Source: Rhizobium sp. NZLR1 (GTDB taxonomy: Bacteria > Pseudomonadota > Alphaproteobacteria > Rhizobiales > Rhizobiaceae). Taken from it: a DNA stretch of 64,000 nucleotides. The position numbers and the translations under genes are program-made. Below the pieces are notes generated by a model. The model did no database searches. It saw only the letters and a list, made by a program, of their open reading frames with translations, and was not told where the DNA came from. Each line of letters opens with the position of its first letter. The first letter of the stretch is position 1. The DNA lies in NCBI RefSeq assembly GCF_017357385.1, contig NZ_CP071632.1, forward strand, positions 3,677,501 through 3,741,500. Direction: 5' to 3'. Shown here in pieces: positions 1-10,200 of the stretch.

Positions 1-2
1 CC

Positions 3-248
3 GCTCAAGGCGCCGAAGCCTATTACGAAGTGCGCGGCCGCGCCGGCAAGGCTTATGAAGAAGCCCTGCCCCGGGCAAAGAACGCCGTCGCACAAATCAA
101 GGCTGAAGGCGTCGCTGCCGCCGACGCCGCCCGCGAGCATCCGGCCGCAACGACCACCGCGCTGGCGCTTGCAGGCGCCATCGGATTCCTCGCCGGATAT
201 CTGCTGTCCGGCAGTCAACAGCCGCAACCTCGGCAATGGTGGCGCTAA
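3..248 (+). CDS. DUF883-like membrane-anchored protein, C-terminal part
   Basis: The reading frame is open from the first bases of the window, so the true start lies upstream. What remains is an alanine-rich amphipathic stretch, then a short glycine/alanine-rich hydrophobic segment (TALALAGAIGFLAGYLLSG) and a short polar tail ending in WWR. This layout resembles the YqjD/ElaB/DUF883 family of small inner-membrane proteins with one C-terminal helix. The family match rests on layout only. An in-frame GTG at 30 is probably internal. A long inverted repeat follows at 277-317. Confidence 0.6.
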   Translation, partial: AQGAEAYYEVRGRAGKAYEEALPRAKNAVAQIKAEGVAAADAAREHPAATTTALALAGAIGFLAGYLLSGSQQPQPRQWWR

Positions 249-276
249 GTCGCCACATCCACGCATCAACCGGTTC

Positions 277-317
277 TTTACGCACCCGCCGATCTGTCTT
301 TCGGTCGGGTGCGTAAA
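277..317. repeat. long inverted repeat after the first gene
   Basis: The 12-base arms at 277-288 (TTTACGCACCCG) and 306-317 (CGGGTGCGTAAA) are exact reverse complements, with further pairing inside the loop. There is no T-run after it, so it could be a factor-assisted transcription end or mRNA stabiliser for the preceding gene, or a leader hairpin for the gene at 388. Confidence 0.5.
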
Positions 318-387
318 CGCTTATGTCTTACAAAAACCAATTTTTAATGCCAGCTATGGGAACATAAAAAACGAAGGGAGGACTACC

Positions 388-594
388 ATGGAAAACAAGA
401 GGGCCAACTGCATCATCGAAGTCAGCGTCGACGGCGCCAATGGTCGTCACGCCGTCGGCATCATGAATATGCGCCAGGCACTCGACCTGCCGGAAATGCC
501 AAGCCTGTCATACACACATCCGGACCCGGTCAAGGCCGCCGCCGGCATCGTCGTCAGCCGCAAGGAACTGGCCGGCTTCATGGTCTGCCGCTGA
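388..594 (+). CDS. small hypothetical protein, 68 aa
   Basis: This 68-residue ORF starts with ATG after a good Shine-Dalgarno (GGGAGG, about 376-382). The start is internal to a longer open frame, and the ribosome site decides it. The product is soluble, has no signal peptide or membrane segment, and begins MENKRANCIIEVSVDG. I do not recognise a family. It sits alone between the DUF883-like gene and the pseudouridine synthase gene. Confidence 0.6.
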   Translation: MENKRANCIIEVSVDGANGRHAVGIMNMRQALDLPEMPSLSYTHPDPVKAAAGIVVSRKELAGFMVCR

Positions 595-746
595 GGCGGT
601 CAGATCCCAGCAAGCCCCCCACGGCGCTTTGCCCTTAAGCGCTGAGGCCTTTTGCGGCATTTCATTCCCTCCGTTTTTCTTTGCGTCGCTGGTATCCGTG
701 CGCCGTTCATGCCAAGAGAGGGCACGAGGCAAGACAAGGACGTCAG

Positions 747-1553
747 ATGAGGGAGCGGCGCCCACCGCATAAGACGCGTGAGCGGACAAAGCCCGCCGAT
801 AGCGCTGCAGGTAAACGGGTCACTCTTCCCCGCGCCCTCTCCAAGCTCGGTTATTGCTCCCGAACGCAGGCCGAACGGCTGATTGCCGAAAACCGCGTCG
901 CCGTCGACGGCCGCACCATCACCGATATCGCCGCATGGGTTGATCTTGCAACTGCGCGGATCAGCGTCGACGGGCTCGTTGTCGCTGCAGAGGCGAAAAT
1001 CTATCTGATGCTCAACAAGCCCCGCGGTCTCGTCACGACCCGCCATGATCCCGAAGGCAGGCCGACGGTCTATGATTGCCTCCGGGATTTTGACATCCCG
1101 CATCTCTCCCCCGTCGGCCGGCTCGACAAGGCAAGCGAGGGGCTGCTGCTGTTCACCAACGACACCGAATTCGCCCAGATCCTGCTCGATCCGATCACCC
1201 ATGTCACGAAGACCTACCATGTCCAGATCGGCGGCGTCATGGACGATGAGGGTATCGCCGCCATGACATCGGGCATCCGCGACAACGGCGAATTGCTGAC
1301 GGCGACCGCCGCGCGGCGCTTGCGCCAGGGTGACAGGAATTCATGGATCGAGGTCGAGCTCGACGAGGGCCGCAATCGCCAGATCCGCCGCATGCTGGAG
1401 GCACTCGGAACCGAATGCCTGCGCCTGGTGCGCGTCGCAATCGGCGGGCTCGAACTCGGCGAACTGGCGAAAGGCGCCGTGCGTCCGCTGAGCGAGGCGG
1501 AACTGCAGGTGCTGCGTCGTAGAACCGGTGTGGAAAGGTCGAGACGCAATTGA
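747..1553 (+). CDS. RsuA/RluB-family 23S/16S rRNA pseudouridine synthase
   Basis: The product isomerises a uridine in rRNA to pseudouridine. An S4 RNA-binding domain covers residues about 25-73 (LPRALSKLGYCSRTQAERLI). A catalytic domain follows with the GRLDKASEGLLLFTND motif (from about residue 124), whose Asp is the family nucleophile, and the RNRQIRRM motif near the C-terminus. The start at 747 follows AAGGA at a proper distance. A longer frame from 681 exists, but its extra 22 residues do not resemble the family. The stop overlaps the next gene's start, so the two are probably co-translated. Whether it acts on 16S (RsuA) or 23S (RluB/E) cannot be told. Confidence 0.88.
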   Translation: MRERRPPHKTRERTKPADSAAGKRVTLPRALSKLGYCSRTQAERLIAENRVAVDGRTITDIAAWVDLATARISVDGLVVAAEAKIYLMLNKPRGLVTTRHDPEGRPTVYDCLRDFDIPHLSPVGRLDKASEGLLLFTNDTEFAQILLDPITHVTKTYHVQIGGVMDDEGIAAMTSGIRDNGELLTATAARRLRQGDRNSWIEVELDEGRNRQIRRMLEALGTECLRLVRVAIGGLELGELAKGAVRPLSEAELQVLRRRTGVERSRRN

Positions 1554-2254
1554 CCGATGTGATGGCGATGGCGCCGCATGATTTCTGGCAGGAGATTCAT
1601 CTTCCCGGCACCTTTCCCGACGACCAGGAATTCACCTCCTTTTATGTCGCCGCGCTGGAGGATGGCCGCCAACTTCGCCTGCCGATCCGCATACTGGCAG
1701 ATGGCGATCACGCCCTCGCCTCGCTGATCGTCAACCAGGCGAGCTTCGCCGTGCTCGATGCGCTCGCCGAAAGCCTCGTCGAAAAGATCAGGCCCATGCG
1801 CATCGATGTTGTCGCCGGCCTGCCGACGCTTGGCCTGACGCTTGCCGCCGCCGTGGCCCAGAAGCTCGGTCATAGCAGGTACGTTCCGCTCGGTACCTCG
1901 CGCAAATTCTGGTACCGCGACGAGCTCTCCGTTGCCTTGTCCTCGATCACCACGCCGACGCAACCGAAACGGCTCTATATCGATCCGCGAATGCTGCCGC
2001 TGCTGACCGGACGGCGCGTCGCTCTGATTGATGACGTCATTTCCAGCGGCGCCTCGATCGCCGCCGGTCTTCACCTGCTGACGGCCTGCGGCATCGAACC
2101 CGCCGCCATCGGTGCGGCGATGCTGCAATCGGAGCGCTGGCGCGAGAGCCTTGCGGCCGTCGCACCGCAATGGATCGCGCGCACCGTCGGCGTTTTCGCA
2201 ACGCCCATTCTGGAGCGGAACGCAGCGGGCCGGTGGCAGGCTTCGCCAGCTTGA
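1550..2254 (+). CDS. phosphoribosyltransferase family protein
   Basis: This is a type I phosphoribosyltransferase fold protein of up to 234 residues. The PRPP-binding loop VALIDDVISSGAS lies around residues 156-168, with hydrophobic beta strand, two acidic residues and small residues as in purine PRTases. The extra N-terminal 50 or so residues and the context do not identify the base acted on. An adenine/xanthine-type or regulatory PRTase is possible. The TTG at 1550 overlaps the pseudouridine synthase stop. An ATG at 1562 is the alternative start. The pairing suggests co-expression with rRNA modification. Confidence 0.75.
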   Translation: MTDVMAMAPHDFWQEIHLPGTFPDDQEFTSFYVAALEDGRQLRLPIRILADGDHALASLIVNQASFAVLDALAESLVEKIRPMRIDVVAGLPTLGLTLAAAVAQKLGHSRYVPLGTSRKFWYRDELSVALSSITTPTQPKRLYIDPRMLPLLTGRRVALIDDVISSGASIAAGLHLLTACGIEPAAIGAAMLQSERWRESLAAVAPQWIARTVGVFATPILERNAAGRWQASPA

Positions 2255-2356
2255 TGCGAGATATGGGAATTGTCCAATCTTTGCCTGAAGGCACCTCTGT
2301 ACAGCGCATGAGGAACGATTACAGTCCGCCTCGTCGATGAAACACCGGATCCATGC

Positions 2357-4098
2357 ATGACGTTCGAGCAAGCATCCCTGCTGATCCTTCTGCTGGCGAT
2401 GCTCGTTCTCTTCTCACTCGATCGCTTCCGCATCGAGGTGGTCTCGATCGCCGGTCTGCTTGCCGGCCATGCACTCGGCCTTTATCCCGCCGATCAGATC
2501 TTCACGGGCTTCGCCAGCCCCGTCGTCGTCACCGTCGTCGAGATCCTGCTGATCGTCCAGGTGCTGGCGCGCGCCAGGCTCTTCGACGGTCTTGCTGCCC
2601 GTTTCGCGGCCGCGGGCCCCTCGGGTTTCCAGGTCATATCAGGCATTTCTTCTCTTACCGGCGTCATCTCCATCTTTATGAACAATATCGGTGCCTTTGC
2701 GATCACCCTGCCGGTGGCGCTGCGGCTCGGCACGGCTCTGGCCATCCCCCGCCGCCAGCTCGTCATGCCGGTCTCATTCGCAGCCCTGCTCGGCGGTCTC
2801 GTTTCGCTGATCGGCACGCCGGCCAACCTGCTCGTCAGCGATGCGCTCACTAAAGCGACCGGCGTGAGCTTTCGCTTTTTCGATTTCGCCTATGTTGGCC
2901 TGCCGGTCGCAATCGCCGGCATTTTTATCATCGCCTTTCGCGTGCAACGGCTGTTTCCATATCTCGACGAGGCGCCGGCGACGACCTTTCCGGCCACGCG
3001 CCGTATCGTCGTCGAGCGTCGCATCCCCGATGTTTCGCCGCTGATCGGCGTGCGGCTTTCCGATTGCCCCCGCGTTTCGGCATCAAGCCGCATGCGCTGA
3101 TCCGTGGCGACAATTTCGTCTTCGGACCGCTCGACCAATCGGTGATCGAAGCCGGCGACGTGCTGCTTGCCGAAGGCGGCGATACGGTCTTTGTCGGCCT
3201 TGCCGCCGCGCAGGCGCTGATGGCTGATGCCCATCCGCACGGCCTGCAGCCGGATTTTACCCGTGTCGAAGCCGTCGTCATGCCGGAAAGCACGCTGGTC
3301 GGATCGCGGATCCGTTCGCTCGAAATCTTTCACAGTCGCGGCGTCGCAGTCACCGCTCTTTCCATGCGCGCGCCGCGCATAGAGGGCCGATTCCTCGACC
3401 TGCAGCTGTCGATTGGCGATATACTGACGTTAGAGGGGCCGCGCATAGCGATCGCCGAAGCGCTTGAAGAAAGCGAGTGCCTGCCGCTCGCTTCGGCTGC
3501 TTCGAGCGAACCCGCTTCGCTCTCCTGGCGGCCCTTCGCGCTCTTTGCCTGCGGCATCGCCGCCTCCGCGGCCGGCTTGCGTCCTGATGTTTCCTTTGCC
3601 GGCGTCGTGCTAGTGCTTGCCCTGCTCAATCATCTGAACATCCGCCAGGCGATGGCCGATCTCAATTGGCCGATCATTATCATGCTGGCGGCAATGATCC
3701 CGATCGGTCAGGCGGTGGCAACCACCGGAGCGGCCGAAACCATCGCCGGCTGGCTGAGCCTCGTCGTGCCGATCACCCATCCGCTCTTCGGCATTGCTCT
3801 GATCCTCTTCCTCGCGATGGCGCTGACGCCCTTCGTCAACAACGCGACGGTCGCAATCGTCCTGGCCCCGATCGCATTGGAATTCGCGAAAGCCGGCAAC
3901 CATGCGCCGCACGCCTATCTGATCGCTGTCGCAGCCGGCGCCTCGCTCGATTTCCTGACGCCCTTCGGCCATCATAACAATACGTTGGCAATGGGCATTG
4001 GCGGCTACCGTTTCAGCGACTTCCTGCGCGCCGGCTGGCCACTTGCCGTTACAAGTTACGGCCTCGCTTTGTTTCTCCTGGCTCTGTTCTGGCTGTGA
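2357..4098 (+). pseudogene. SLC13/DASS-type anion permease with TrkA-C domains, frameshifted
   Basis: Two overlapping reading frames (2357-3100 and 3064-4098) together make one permease of about 580 residues. The N-terminal half carries a membrane block with IFMNNIGAFAITLP. The middle is a soluble TrkA-C-like regulatory part (GDNFVFGPLDQSVIEAGDVLL). The C-terminal half repeats the membrane block with PFVNNATVAIVLAP. The frame breaks at 3062-3066: protein similarity runs RLSD, then LPPRFGIKPH in the next frame, as if one T were lost from GATTTG. It is either a real one-base deletion that kills the gene or a base-call error. The family imports divalent anions such as sulfate or dicarboxylates with sodium. 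Confidence 0.8.
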
Positions 4099-4180
4099 TG
4101 CGATACTTGGGCGCCACCTTGACTTCCCGGCAATGAAACGACAGGAAGCCTTCACCCAATCACAAGGACAGTCGAGCGCC

Positions 4181-5125
4181 GTGCGAATCCTCTCCGAAGC
4201 CCATTTCCCGGAACTGCCGAACTATTATCGCGGCAAGGTGCGAGAGAATTATGATCTTCCGGACGGACGCCGGATTATCATCAGCACCGACCGGTTGAGC
4301 GCTTTCGACCGCATTCTCACCTGCATTCCCTATAAGGGCCAGGTGCTCACGCAGACGGCGCGCTACTGGTTCGAGGCGACAAGGGATATCTGCCCGAACC
4401 ACGTTCTCGACTATCCCGATGCGAATGTCGTCATCGGCACGCGGCTCGACATCCTGCCGGTCGAAATCGTCGTGCGCGGTTATCTCGCTGGCACCACCGG
4501 CACGTCGATCCTGACACTCTATAAGAAGGGTGAGCGCGAGATGTACGGCATGCGCCTGCCCGACGGCATGCGCGACAACCAGATCCTGCCCGAACCCGTC
4601 ATCACCCCGACCAGCAAGGAATTCGATGGCGGCCATGATGAGCCGCTGACCCCTGACGAAATCGTCACGCGTAGCCTTCTGACCAAGGAGCAGTGGCAGA
4701 CCCTATCGCGATACGCGCTTGCGCTCTTCGCCCGCGGCCAGGAGATGGCCGCGAAACGCGGTCTGATTCTGGTCGACACCAAATATGAATTCGGCACCGA
4801 TGGCGACGGCAATATCATCCTCGCCGACGAGATCCACACGCCCGACAGCAGCCGCTACTGGCTTGCCGAAAGCTATCCGGCAAGCTTCTCCGCCGGAAAA
4901 CGTCCGGAAAGTTTCGACAAGGATTTCGTCCGCGCCTGGGTGGCCGAGCGCTGCGATCCCTATAAGGATGAGATCCCTGAAATCCCTGCTGAACTGATTG
5001 AGCAGACCTCGGCCGTCTATATCAAGGCGTATGAGGCGATCACCGGCCAGCGCTTTGTGCCCGACGATAGTGGCGAGACGCCGCTTGCCCGTGTCCGAAA
5101 GAACCTCGCCCCCTACTTCCTCTGA
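4181..5125 (+). CDS. purC: phosphoribosylaminoimidazole-succinocarboxamide (SAICAR) synthase
   Basis: The product ligates aspartate to CAIR in de novo purine synthesis, using ATP. The 314-residue form from GTG 4181 matches the longer alphaproteobacterial/yeast-like PurC type. Family segments are [35 protein letters not shown], the VDTKYEFG motif and [19 protein letters not shown] lies about 12 bases before this GTG. An ATG at 4133 would add 16 residues unlike the family. Rhizobia commonly carry a second, shorter purC in the main pur cluster, so this may be the accessory copy. That is inference, since the other copy is not in the window. Confidence 0.93.
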   Translation: MRILSEAHFPELPNYYRGKVRENYDLPDGRRIIISTDRLSAFDRILTCIPYKGQVLTQTARYWFEATRDICPNHVLDYPDANVVIGTRLDILPVEIVVRGYLAGTTGTSILTLYKKGEREMYGMRLPDGMRDNQILPEPVITPTSKEFDGGHDEPLTPDEIVTRSLLTKEQWQTLSRYALALFARGQEMAAKRGLILVDTKYEFGTDGDGNIILADEIHTPDSSRYWLAESYPASFSAGKRPESFDKDFVRAWVAERCDPYKDEIPEIPAELIEQTSAVYIKAYEAITGQRFVPDDSGETPLARVRKNLAPYFL

Positions 5126-5231
5126 GATGGCGGCGTGCGAAAGCGGCTGGCTAATCACCGGCTTGCTGCATTTCGTGCAATCGCGCTAACATCAGCCGAA
5201 AGAAGGATCGGGCTCGCCCGGCGGGGGACGG

Positions 5232-5834
5232 ATGGCAAGAAGGCCGAGACGCAAGGCCGAGGAAACGCGAGAAGACATCCTCTCCATGGCGGAGATGCTG
5301 TTTCGCGAGCGCGGCTATGTCGCGGTGTCGATTGCCGACATCGCCGGCGCGCTCCACATGTCGCCGGCCAATGTCTTCAAGCATTTCCGTTCCAAGGTCG
5401 CGCTGATCGATGCGATCGCCGGGCGCCATCTCGACAATGCGACCGAGCGTTTCGCAGCCTTCGACCAGGACCTGCCGCCGAAGGAGCAACTGCTTCGCTT
5501 CGTCCTTCGCCTGCTGGAAGGCCATCTGCAGGACATCCAGAAGAACCCTTACATCTTCGAAATGGTGCTTTCGACAATCGAAGCCAAACTCGAGGCCGGC
5601 AACCGTTATCGCGCCCGTATCGAAGAAAAGCTCGGTGAGATCATCCGCGAAGGAATGGCGGAGGGACGTTATCATTGCCGCGATCCCGAGAGCGCGGCAC
5701 GCACCGTCGCAGACGTGCTCGCCTGCGTGCTGCACCCTATCCTGATCGCCCGCGACGACAAGGAAACACTCGTACACCGCGCCGAGCACATCGTGGGCTT
5801 CGTCGATGCCGCACTGCAAAATAACGCTTGCTAA
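5232..5834 (+). CDS. TetR/AcrR-family transcriptional repressor
   Basis: This 200-residue one-component regulator has an N-terminal helix-turn-helix at about residues 12-58 (ISIADIAGALHMSPANVFKHF type) and a ligand-binding C-terminal helical domain. It lies 155 bp upstream of, and in the same direction as, an RND efflux operon, the usual place for an AcrR-type local repressor. Its stop codon overlaps a perfect 8+8 inverted repeat (5833-5860) that is a good operator candidate. The inducing ligand is unknown. Confidence 0.88.
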   Translation: MARRPRRKAEETREDILSMAEMLFRERGYVAVSIADIAGALHMSPANVFKHFRSKVALIDAIAGRHLDNATERFAAFDQDLPPKEQLLRFVLRLLEGHLQDIQKNPYIFEMVLSTIEAKLEAGNRYRARIEEKLGEIIREGMAEGRYHCRDPESAARTVADVLACVLHPILIARDDKETLVHRAEHIVGFVDAALQNNAC

Positions 5835-5860
5835 GTGACGATTGCTGACTTACGTCACTT
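5833..5860. promoter_or_regulatory. candidate TetR operator before the efflux operon
   Basis: The arms AAGTGACG (5833-5840) and CGTCACTT (5853-5860) are exact reverse complements with a 12-base spacer. The 28-bp size and the place between the TetR gene and the pump genes fit an operator. Binding is inferred, not shown. Confidence 0.55.
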
Positions 5861-5989
5861 CGTAAAGCTTTTGTTAAATTCGGATGATGGCATTTGAATG
5901 CCGAACCAGTCCTGACGCTTATAAGCCTGCGCTCGGCTGAGCCGAGCCCGTGGATCGAACGGCCATTGCCACCGCACAGGGAATTCAGA

Positions 5990-7201
5990 ATGATACGGCG
6001 TGCCCTCCTCATCTCCTCGGCGCTGGCGTTCGGCGCATTGCTCGCAGCCTGCAGCGATAACGCCAGCAAGCCCGCCGGCAATGCAGGTGCCGGCGCGGCC
6101 CAGCAGGCCTCGCCCGTCGGTGTGATCACGCTGAAAAAGGGTAGTTTCCCGATTACCACGATCCTTCCCGGCCGCGCCGAGACCTTCCAGACGGCCGATA
6201 TCCGGCCGCAGGTGAGCGGTCTCATCCGCGAGATCGCCTTTAAAGAAGGCGGCGAGATCAAGAAGGGCGATCTTCTCTACCAGATCGAGGATGCGCCCTA
6301 TATCGCTGCCGTCGAGCAGGCGAAGGCAGCAATCTCCAAAGCCGAGGCGAGTGTGCCGAGCGCTGAAAGCAATCTCGACCGCTACCAGCGCCTCGTCGGC
6401 AGCGGCGCCACCCAGATCGAATTCGAAACAGCCAAGACGACACTTCTCCAGGCCAAGGCCGAAGTCGAGTCGGCAAAGGCAGCGCTGTCCGCCGCACAGA
6501 TCGATCTCGACCACACCAGAATCATCGCGCCCTTCGACGGCATCAGCGACCAGACGGCCTATAATGTCGGCAACGTCGTTTCAGCCAATCAGACGACGGC
6601 GCTGACGACGATCCGCCAACTTGACCCGATCTATATCTCGCTGACGGAATCGAGCACCAACCTGCTGAAGCTGCGCGATGCGGTGGCCGCCGGCGACATC
6701 AAGGGCGCCGCCAATGTCGTCTTCCACCTGATCCTCGAAGACGGCAAGGAATACAATCAGCAGGGCAAGCTCGACATGTCGAAGCAGGTGGTCAGTGAGA
6801 CCACAGGCACCTTCATTATCCGCGTACTCTTTCCAAATCCCGACCGTATCGTGCTGCCCGGTATGTATGTCCGGGCAACCGTCGAACTCGGCGCCGAGGC
6901 GGGTTATGCGCTGCCGCAGCTGGCGACGAGCCGTGATGCCAATGGCCGGCTGACGGCACAGTTCGTTTCCGCCGATGGCAAGGTCGAAACCCGCGCTTTC
7001 GAGAACAGCTCGCCCTCCAACAATTCCTGGCTCGTGACCGAAGGCATCAAGGACGGCGATCAGCTGATCGTCAGTGGCCTGCAATCGATCACCTCAGGCA
7101 TGCCGGTGAAGCCGGTTCCGATGAAGATCACCGACAACGGCGTGGTCGTGGCTGCCGAGCAGCCCGCGGCCGGTGACGCACAGAAGCCCGCAGCGAAGTA
7201 A
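5990..7201 (+). CDS. RND efflux pump periplasmic adaptor (membrane fusion) lipoprotein
   Basis: This 403-residue AcrA/MexA-type adaptor links the inner-membrane pump to the outer-membrane channel. A lipoprotein signal ends in the lipobox LLAAC (Cys21), so it should be tethered to the inner membrane. The hairpin and lipoyl parts follow (VSGLIREIAFKEGGEIKKGDLLYQI, first 20 residues diagnostic), then beta-barrel and membrane-proximal domains. The ATG at 5990 is chosen because it places the lipobox at the proper distance. Upstream in-frame sequence is not signal-like. It is first of three genes, followed 47 bp on by the permease. Confidence 0.93.
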   Translation: MIRRALLISSALAFGALLAACSDNASKPAGNAGAGAAQQASPVGVITLKKGSFPITTILPGRAETFQTADIRPQVSGLIREIAFKEGGEIKKGDLLYQIEDAPYIAAVEQAKAAISKAEASVPSAESNLDRYQRLVGSGATQIEFETAKTTLLQAKAEVESAKAALSAAQIDLDHTRIIAPFDGISDQTAYNVGNVVSANQTTALTTIRQLDPIYISLTESSTNLLKLRDAVAAGDIKGAANVVFHLILEDGKEYNQQGKLDMSKQVVSETTGTFIIRVLFPNPDRIVLPGMYVRATVELGAEAGYALPQLATSRDANGRLTAQFVSADGKVETRAFENSSPSNNSWLVTEGIKDGDQLIVSGLQSITSGMPVKPVPMKITDNGVVVAAEQPAAGDAQKPAAK

Positions 7202-7248
7202 TCGCTTCGAGCCCCTACGTCACCGTCTCAGCCGCACAGGAACAACCG

Positions 7249-10200
7249 ATGGCCAAGTTTTTCATCCGACGTCCGATTTTCGCCTGGGTCATTGCGATCA
7301 CCATCATGCTCGCCGGCCTGCTGGCGATCTCCACCCTGTCGATCTCGCAATATCCCGACATCGCGCCGACGACGGTCCGTATCAATGCCACCTATCGGGG
7401 CGCGAGTGCTGAGACCGTCGAGAAATCGGTGACGACGATTATCGAGGACGGCATGACCGGCCTCGACGATCTCACCTATATGACCTCAACCTCGTCGACG
7501 GGTTCGGCCAGCATCCAGCTGACCTTCGGGACGAGTGCCGACCCTGATATCGCCCAGGTACAGGTGCAGAACAAGCTGCAGCTGGTTCAGTCGCAGCTTC
7601 CGAGCGACGTCATCGATGCCGGGATCAGCGTCACCCGCTCGACCTCGAGCATTCTTCTCGTCGGCTCGCTCGTTTCCACCGACGGCAAGCGCAATTCGGT
7701 CGACCTCGGCAACATCGTGTCGACCTCGATCGAGGACCAGATCCAGCGCCTGGAAGGCGTCGGCAGCATCAACGTCTTCGGCTCAGGATACGCCATGCGC
7801 GTCTGGCTCGACCCCTTCAAGCTGCTGAAATACCAGTTGACGCCGAGCGACGTCACCGCAGCCATCCAGGCGCAGAACACCCAGGTCTCGGTCGGTTCGC
7901 TCGGTGCCCAGCCGGCGATCCCCGGCCAGCAGATCAACGTTACCATCACTGCGCAAAGTCAGCTGACCACCGTCGCCGATTTTGAGCACATCATCCTGAA
8001 GGTCGAAAAGGATGGCGCGACGGTGCGCTTAGGCGATGTCTCGCGCATCGAGATCGGCCAGGAAAGCTACGGCGGCAATTCGCGCTACAATGGCCAGCCC
8101 TCGACCGGTTTTGCCGTCAATCTGGCGATCGGCGCCAACGCCATCGATACCGCCGCCCGCGTGCGCTCTGCCCTCGCTGTCATCGGCCGCGGCCTGCCCG
8201 CCGGTGTGGAAATCACCTATCCCTACGACACGACGCCCTTTGTCGAGCTGTCTATCGAAAAGGTGGTGCACACGCTGATCGAGGCGATCGTGCTCGTTTT
8301 CGTGGTCCTTCTTATCTTCTTGCAGAACCTGCGGGCTACGCTGATCCCGACGATTGCCGTTCCCGTCGTCCTGCTCGGCACCTTCGGGGTGCTGGCGGTC
8401 ACCGGCTATTCGATCAATACGTTGACGATGTTCGCGATGGTGCTGGCGATCGGCCTTCTCGTCGACGACGCCATCGTCGTCGTCGAAAACGTCGAACGCA
8501 TCATGTCCGAAGAGAAGCTTTCGCCGCTCGAGGCGACGGAAAAGTCGATGGGCGAAATCACCGGCGCCATTGTTGGCATCGCCCTCGTCCTCACCGCCGT
8601 CTTCATTCCGATGGCTTTCTTTGGTGGTTCGACCGGCATCATCTATCGTCAGTTCTCGATCACCATCGTCTCGGCCATGCTGCTGTCGGCGCTCGTCGCC
8701 CTCGTGCTGACGCCCGCACTTTGCGCCACGATGCTGAAGCCGGTCGGCGAACACAGGAAACACCGCGTCGGCGACTGGTTCAACCGCAACTTCACGCGCT
8801 CGACCAACGGCTATGTCAGCACCATCGGCTATCTCTTGAAGCGGCCGATACGCGTCATGCTGGTCTTCCTGCTCGTCGGCGCCGGCTGCGCCTATCTCTT
8901 CACCCGCCTGCCGAGCTCGTTCTTGCCGCAGGAGGACCAGGGCGTGCTGCTGACCATCGTCACCACGCCGCCGGGCTCGACCACTCAGCAGACCCAGGCG
9001 GTTGTCGAAAAGGTCGAGAAGTACTATCGGGAAAATGAGAAGGATGCGGTCGAATCCGTGTTCGGCGCGCTCGGCTTCGGCTTTAACGGCTCCGGCCAGA
9101 ACAGCGCCATCGTCTTCACCAAGCTCAAGGATTTCTCGCAGCGTACCGATCCGGTGCTGAGCGCCCAGTCAGTCGTCAACCGTGCGCTTGGCAGTTTCTT
9201 CAAGATCCGCGAGGCGCAGGTTTTCGCGCTTCTGCCGCCGGCGATCCAGGGCCTCGGCGTGTCGAGCGGCTTCTCCATGTATCTCGTCGATACCGGCGGC
9301 CACGGCAATGACGCCCTGACGGCCGCCTCCAAGCGGCTGATCCAGATGGGCAACACCTCGGGCAAGATCGTGGCGCTGCGCAGCAGCAACAAGGAAGTCG
9401 AGCCGCAGATGCGAATCGTGCTCGATCAGGAAAAGATCGGTGCGATGGGCGTCGACATCGCTGCGGTCAATTCGATGCTGTCGATCATCTTCACCGGCCG
9501 CGACGTCAACGATTTCACCCTGAACGGCGAGATCAAGCCCGTCTACGTTGAGGGCGATGCGCCCTTCCGCATGCAGCCGAGTGATCTCGACCACTGGTAC
9601 GCACGCAACAATGACGGCGAAATGGTGCCATTCTCCGCCTTTACCCGGACTGAGTGGGTGAAAGGTGCGCCCTCGCTTGCCCGCTTCAACGCCGTCAGCG
9701 CCATTCCGCTCGACGGAGCTTCCGCACCCGGGATTTCTTCCGGCGATGCAATGAACGAAATGGAAGCGCTGACCGAACAGCTTGGCGGCGGTTATACCGT
9801 CGCCTGGCAGGGCATTTCCTATCAAGAGCGCCTTTCCGGTTCGCAGGCGCCGATGCTCTATGCGATCTCCGTTCTCGTCGTCTTCCTCTGCCTTGCAGCA
9901 CTCTACGAAAGCTGGTCGATCCCCTTCTCGGTGATCATGGCGGTGCCTGTCGGTATTCTCGGGGCGCTGACGGCAGCAACCTTGTTCGGTCAGGCCAACG
10001 ACGTCTATTTCAAGGTCGGCCTGCTCACAACCATCGGCCTGGCGGCAAAAAACGCGATCCTGATCGTCGAATTCGCCAAGGACCGCATGGAAAGCGGCAT
10101 GGGCCTCTACGAAGCGACGCTGGAAGCAGCGAGATTGCGCCTGCGGCCGATCATCATGACCTCGCTTGCCTTCATTCTGGGCGTCGTGCCGCTGGCGATC

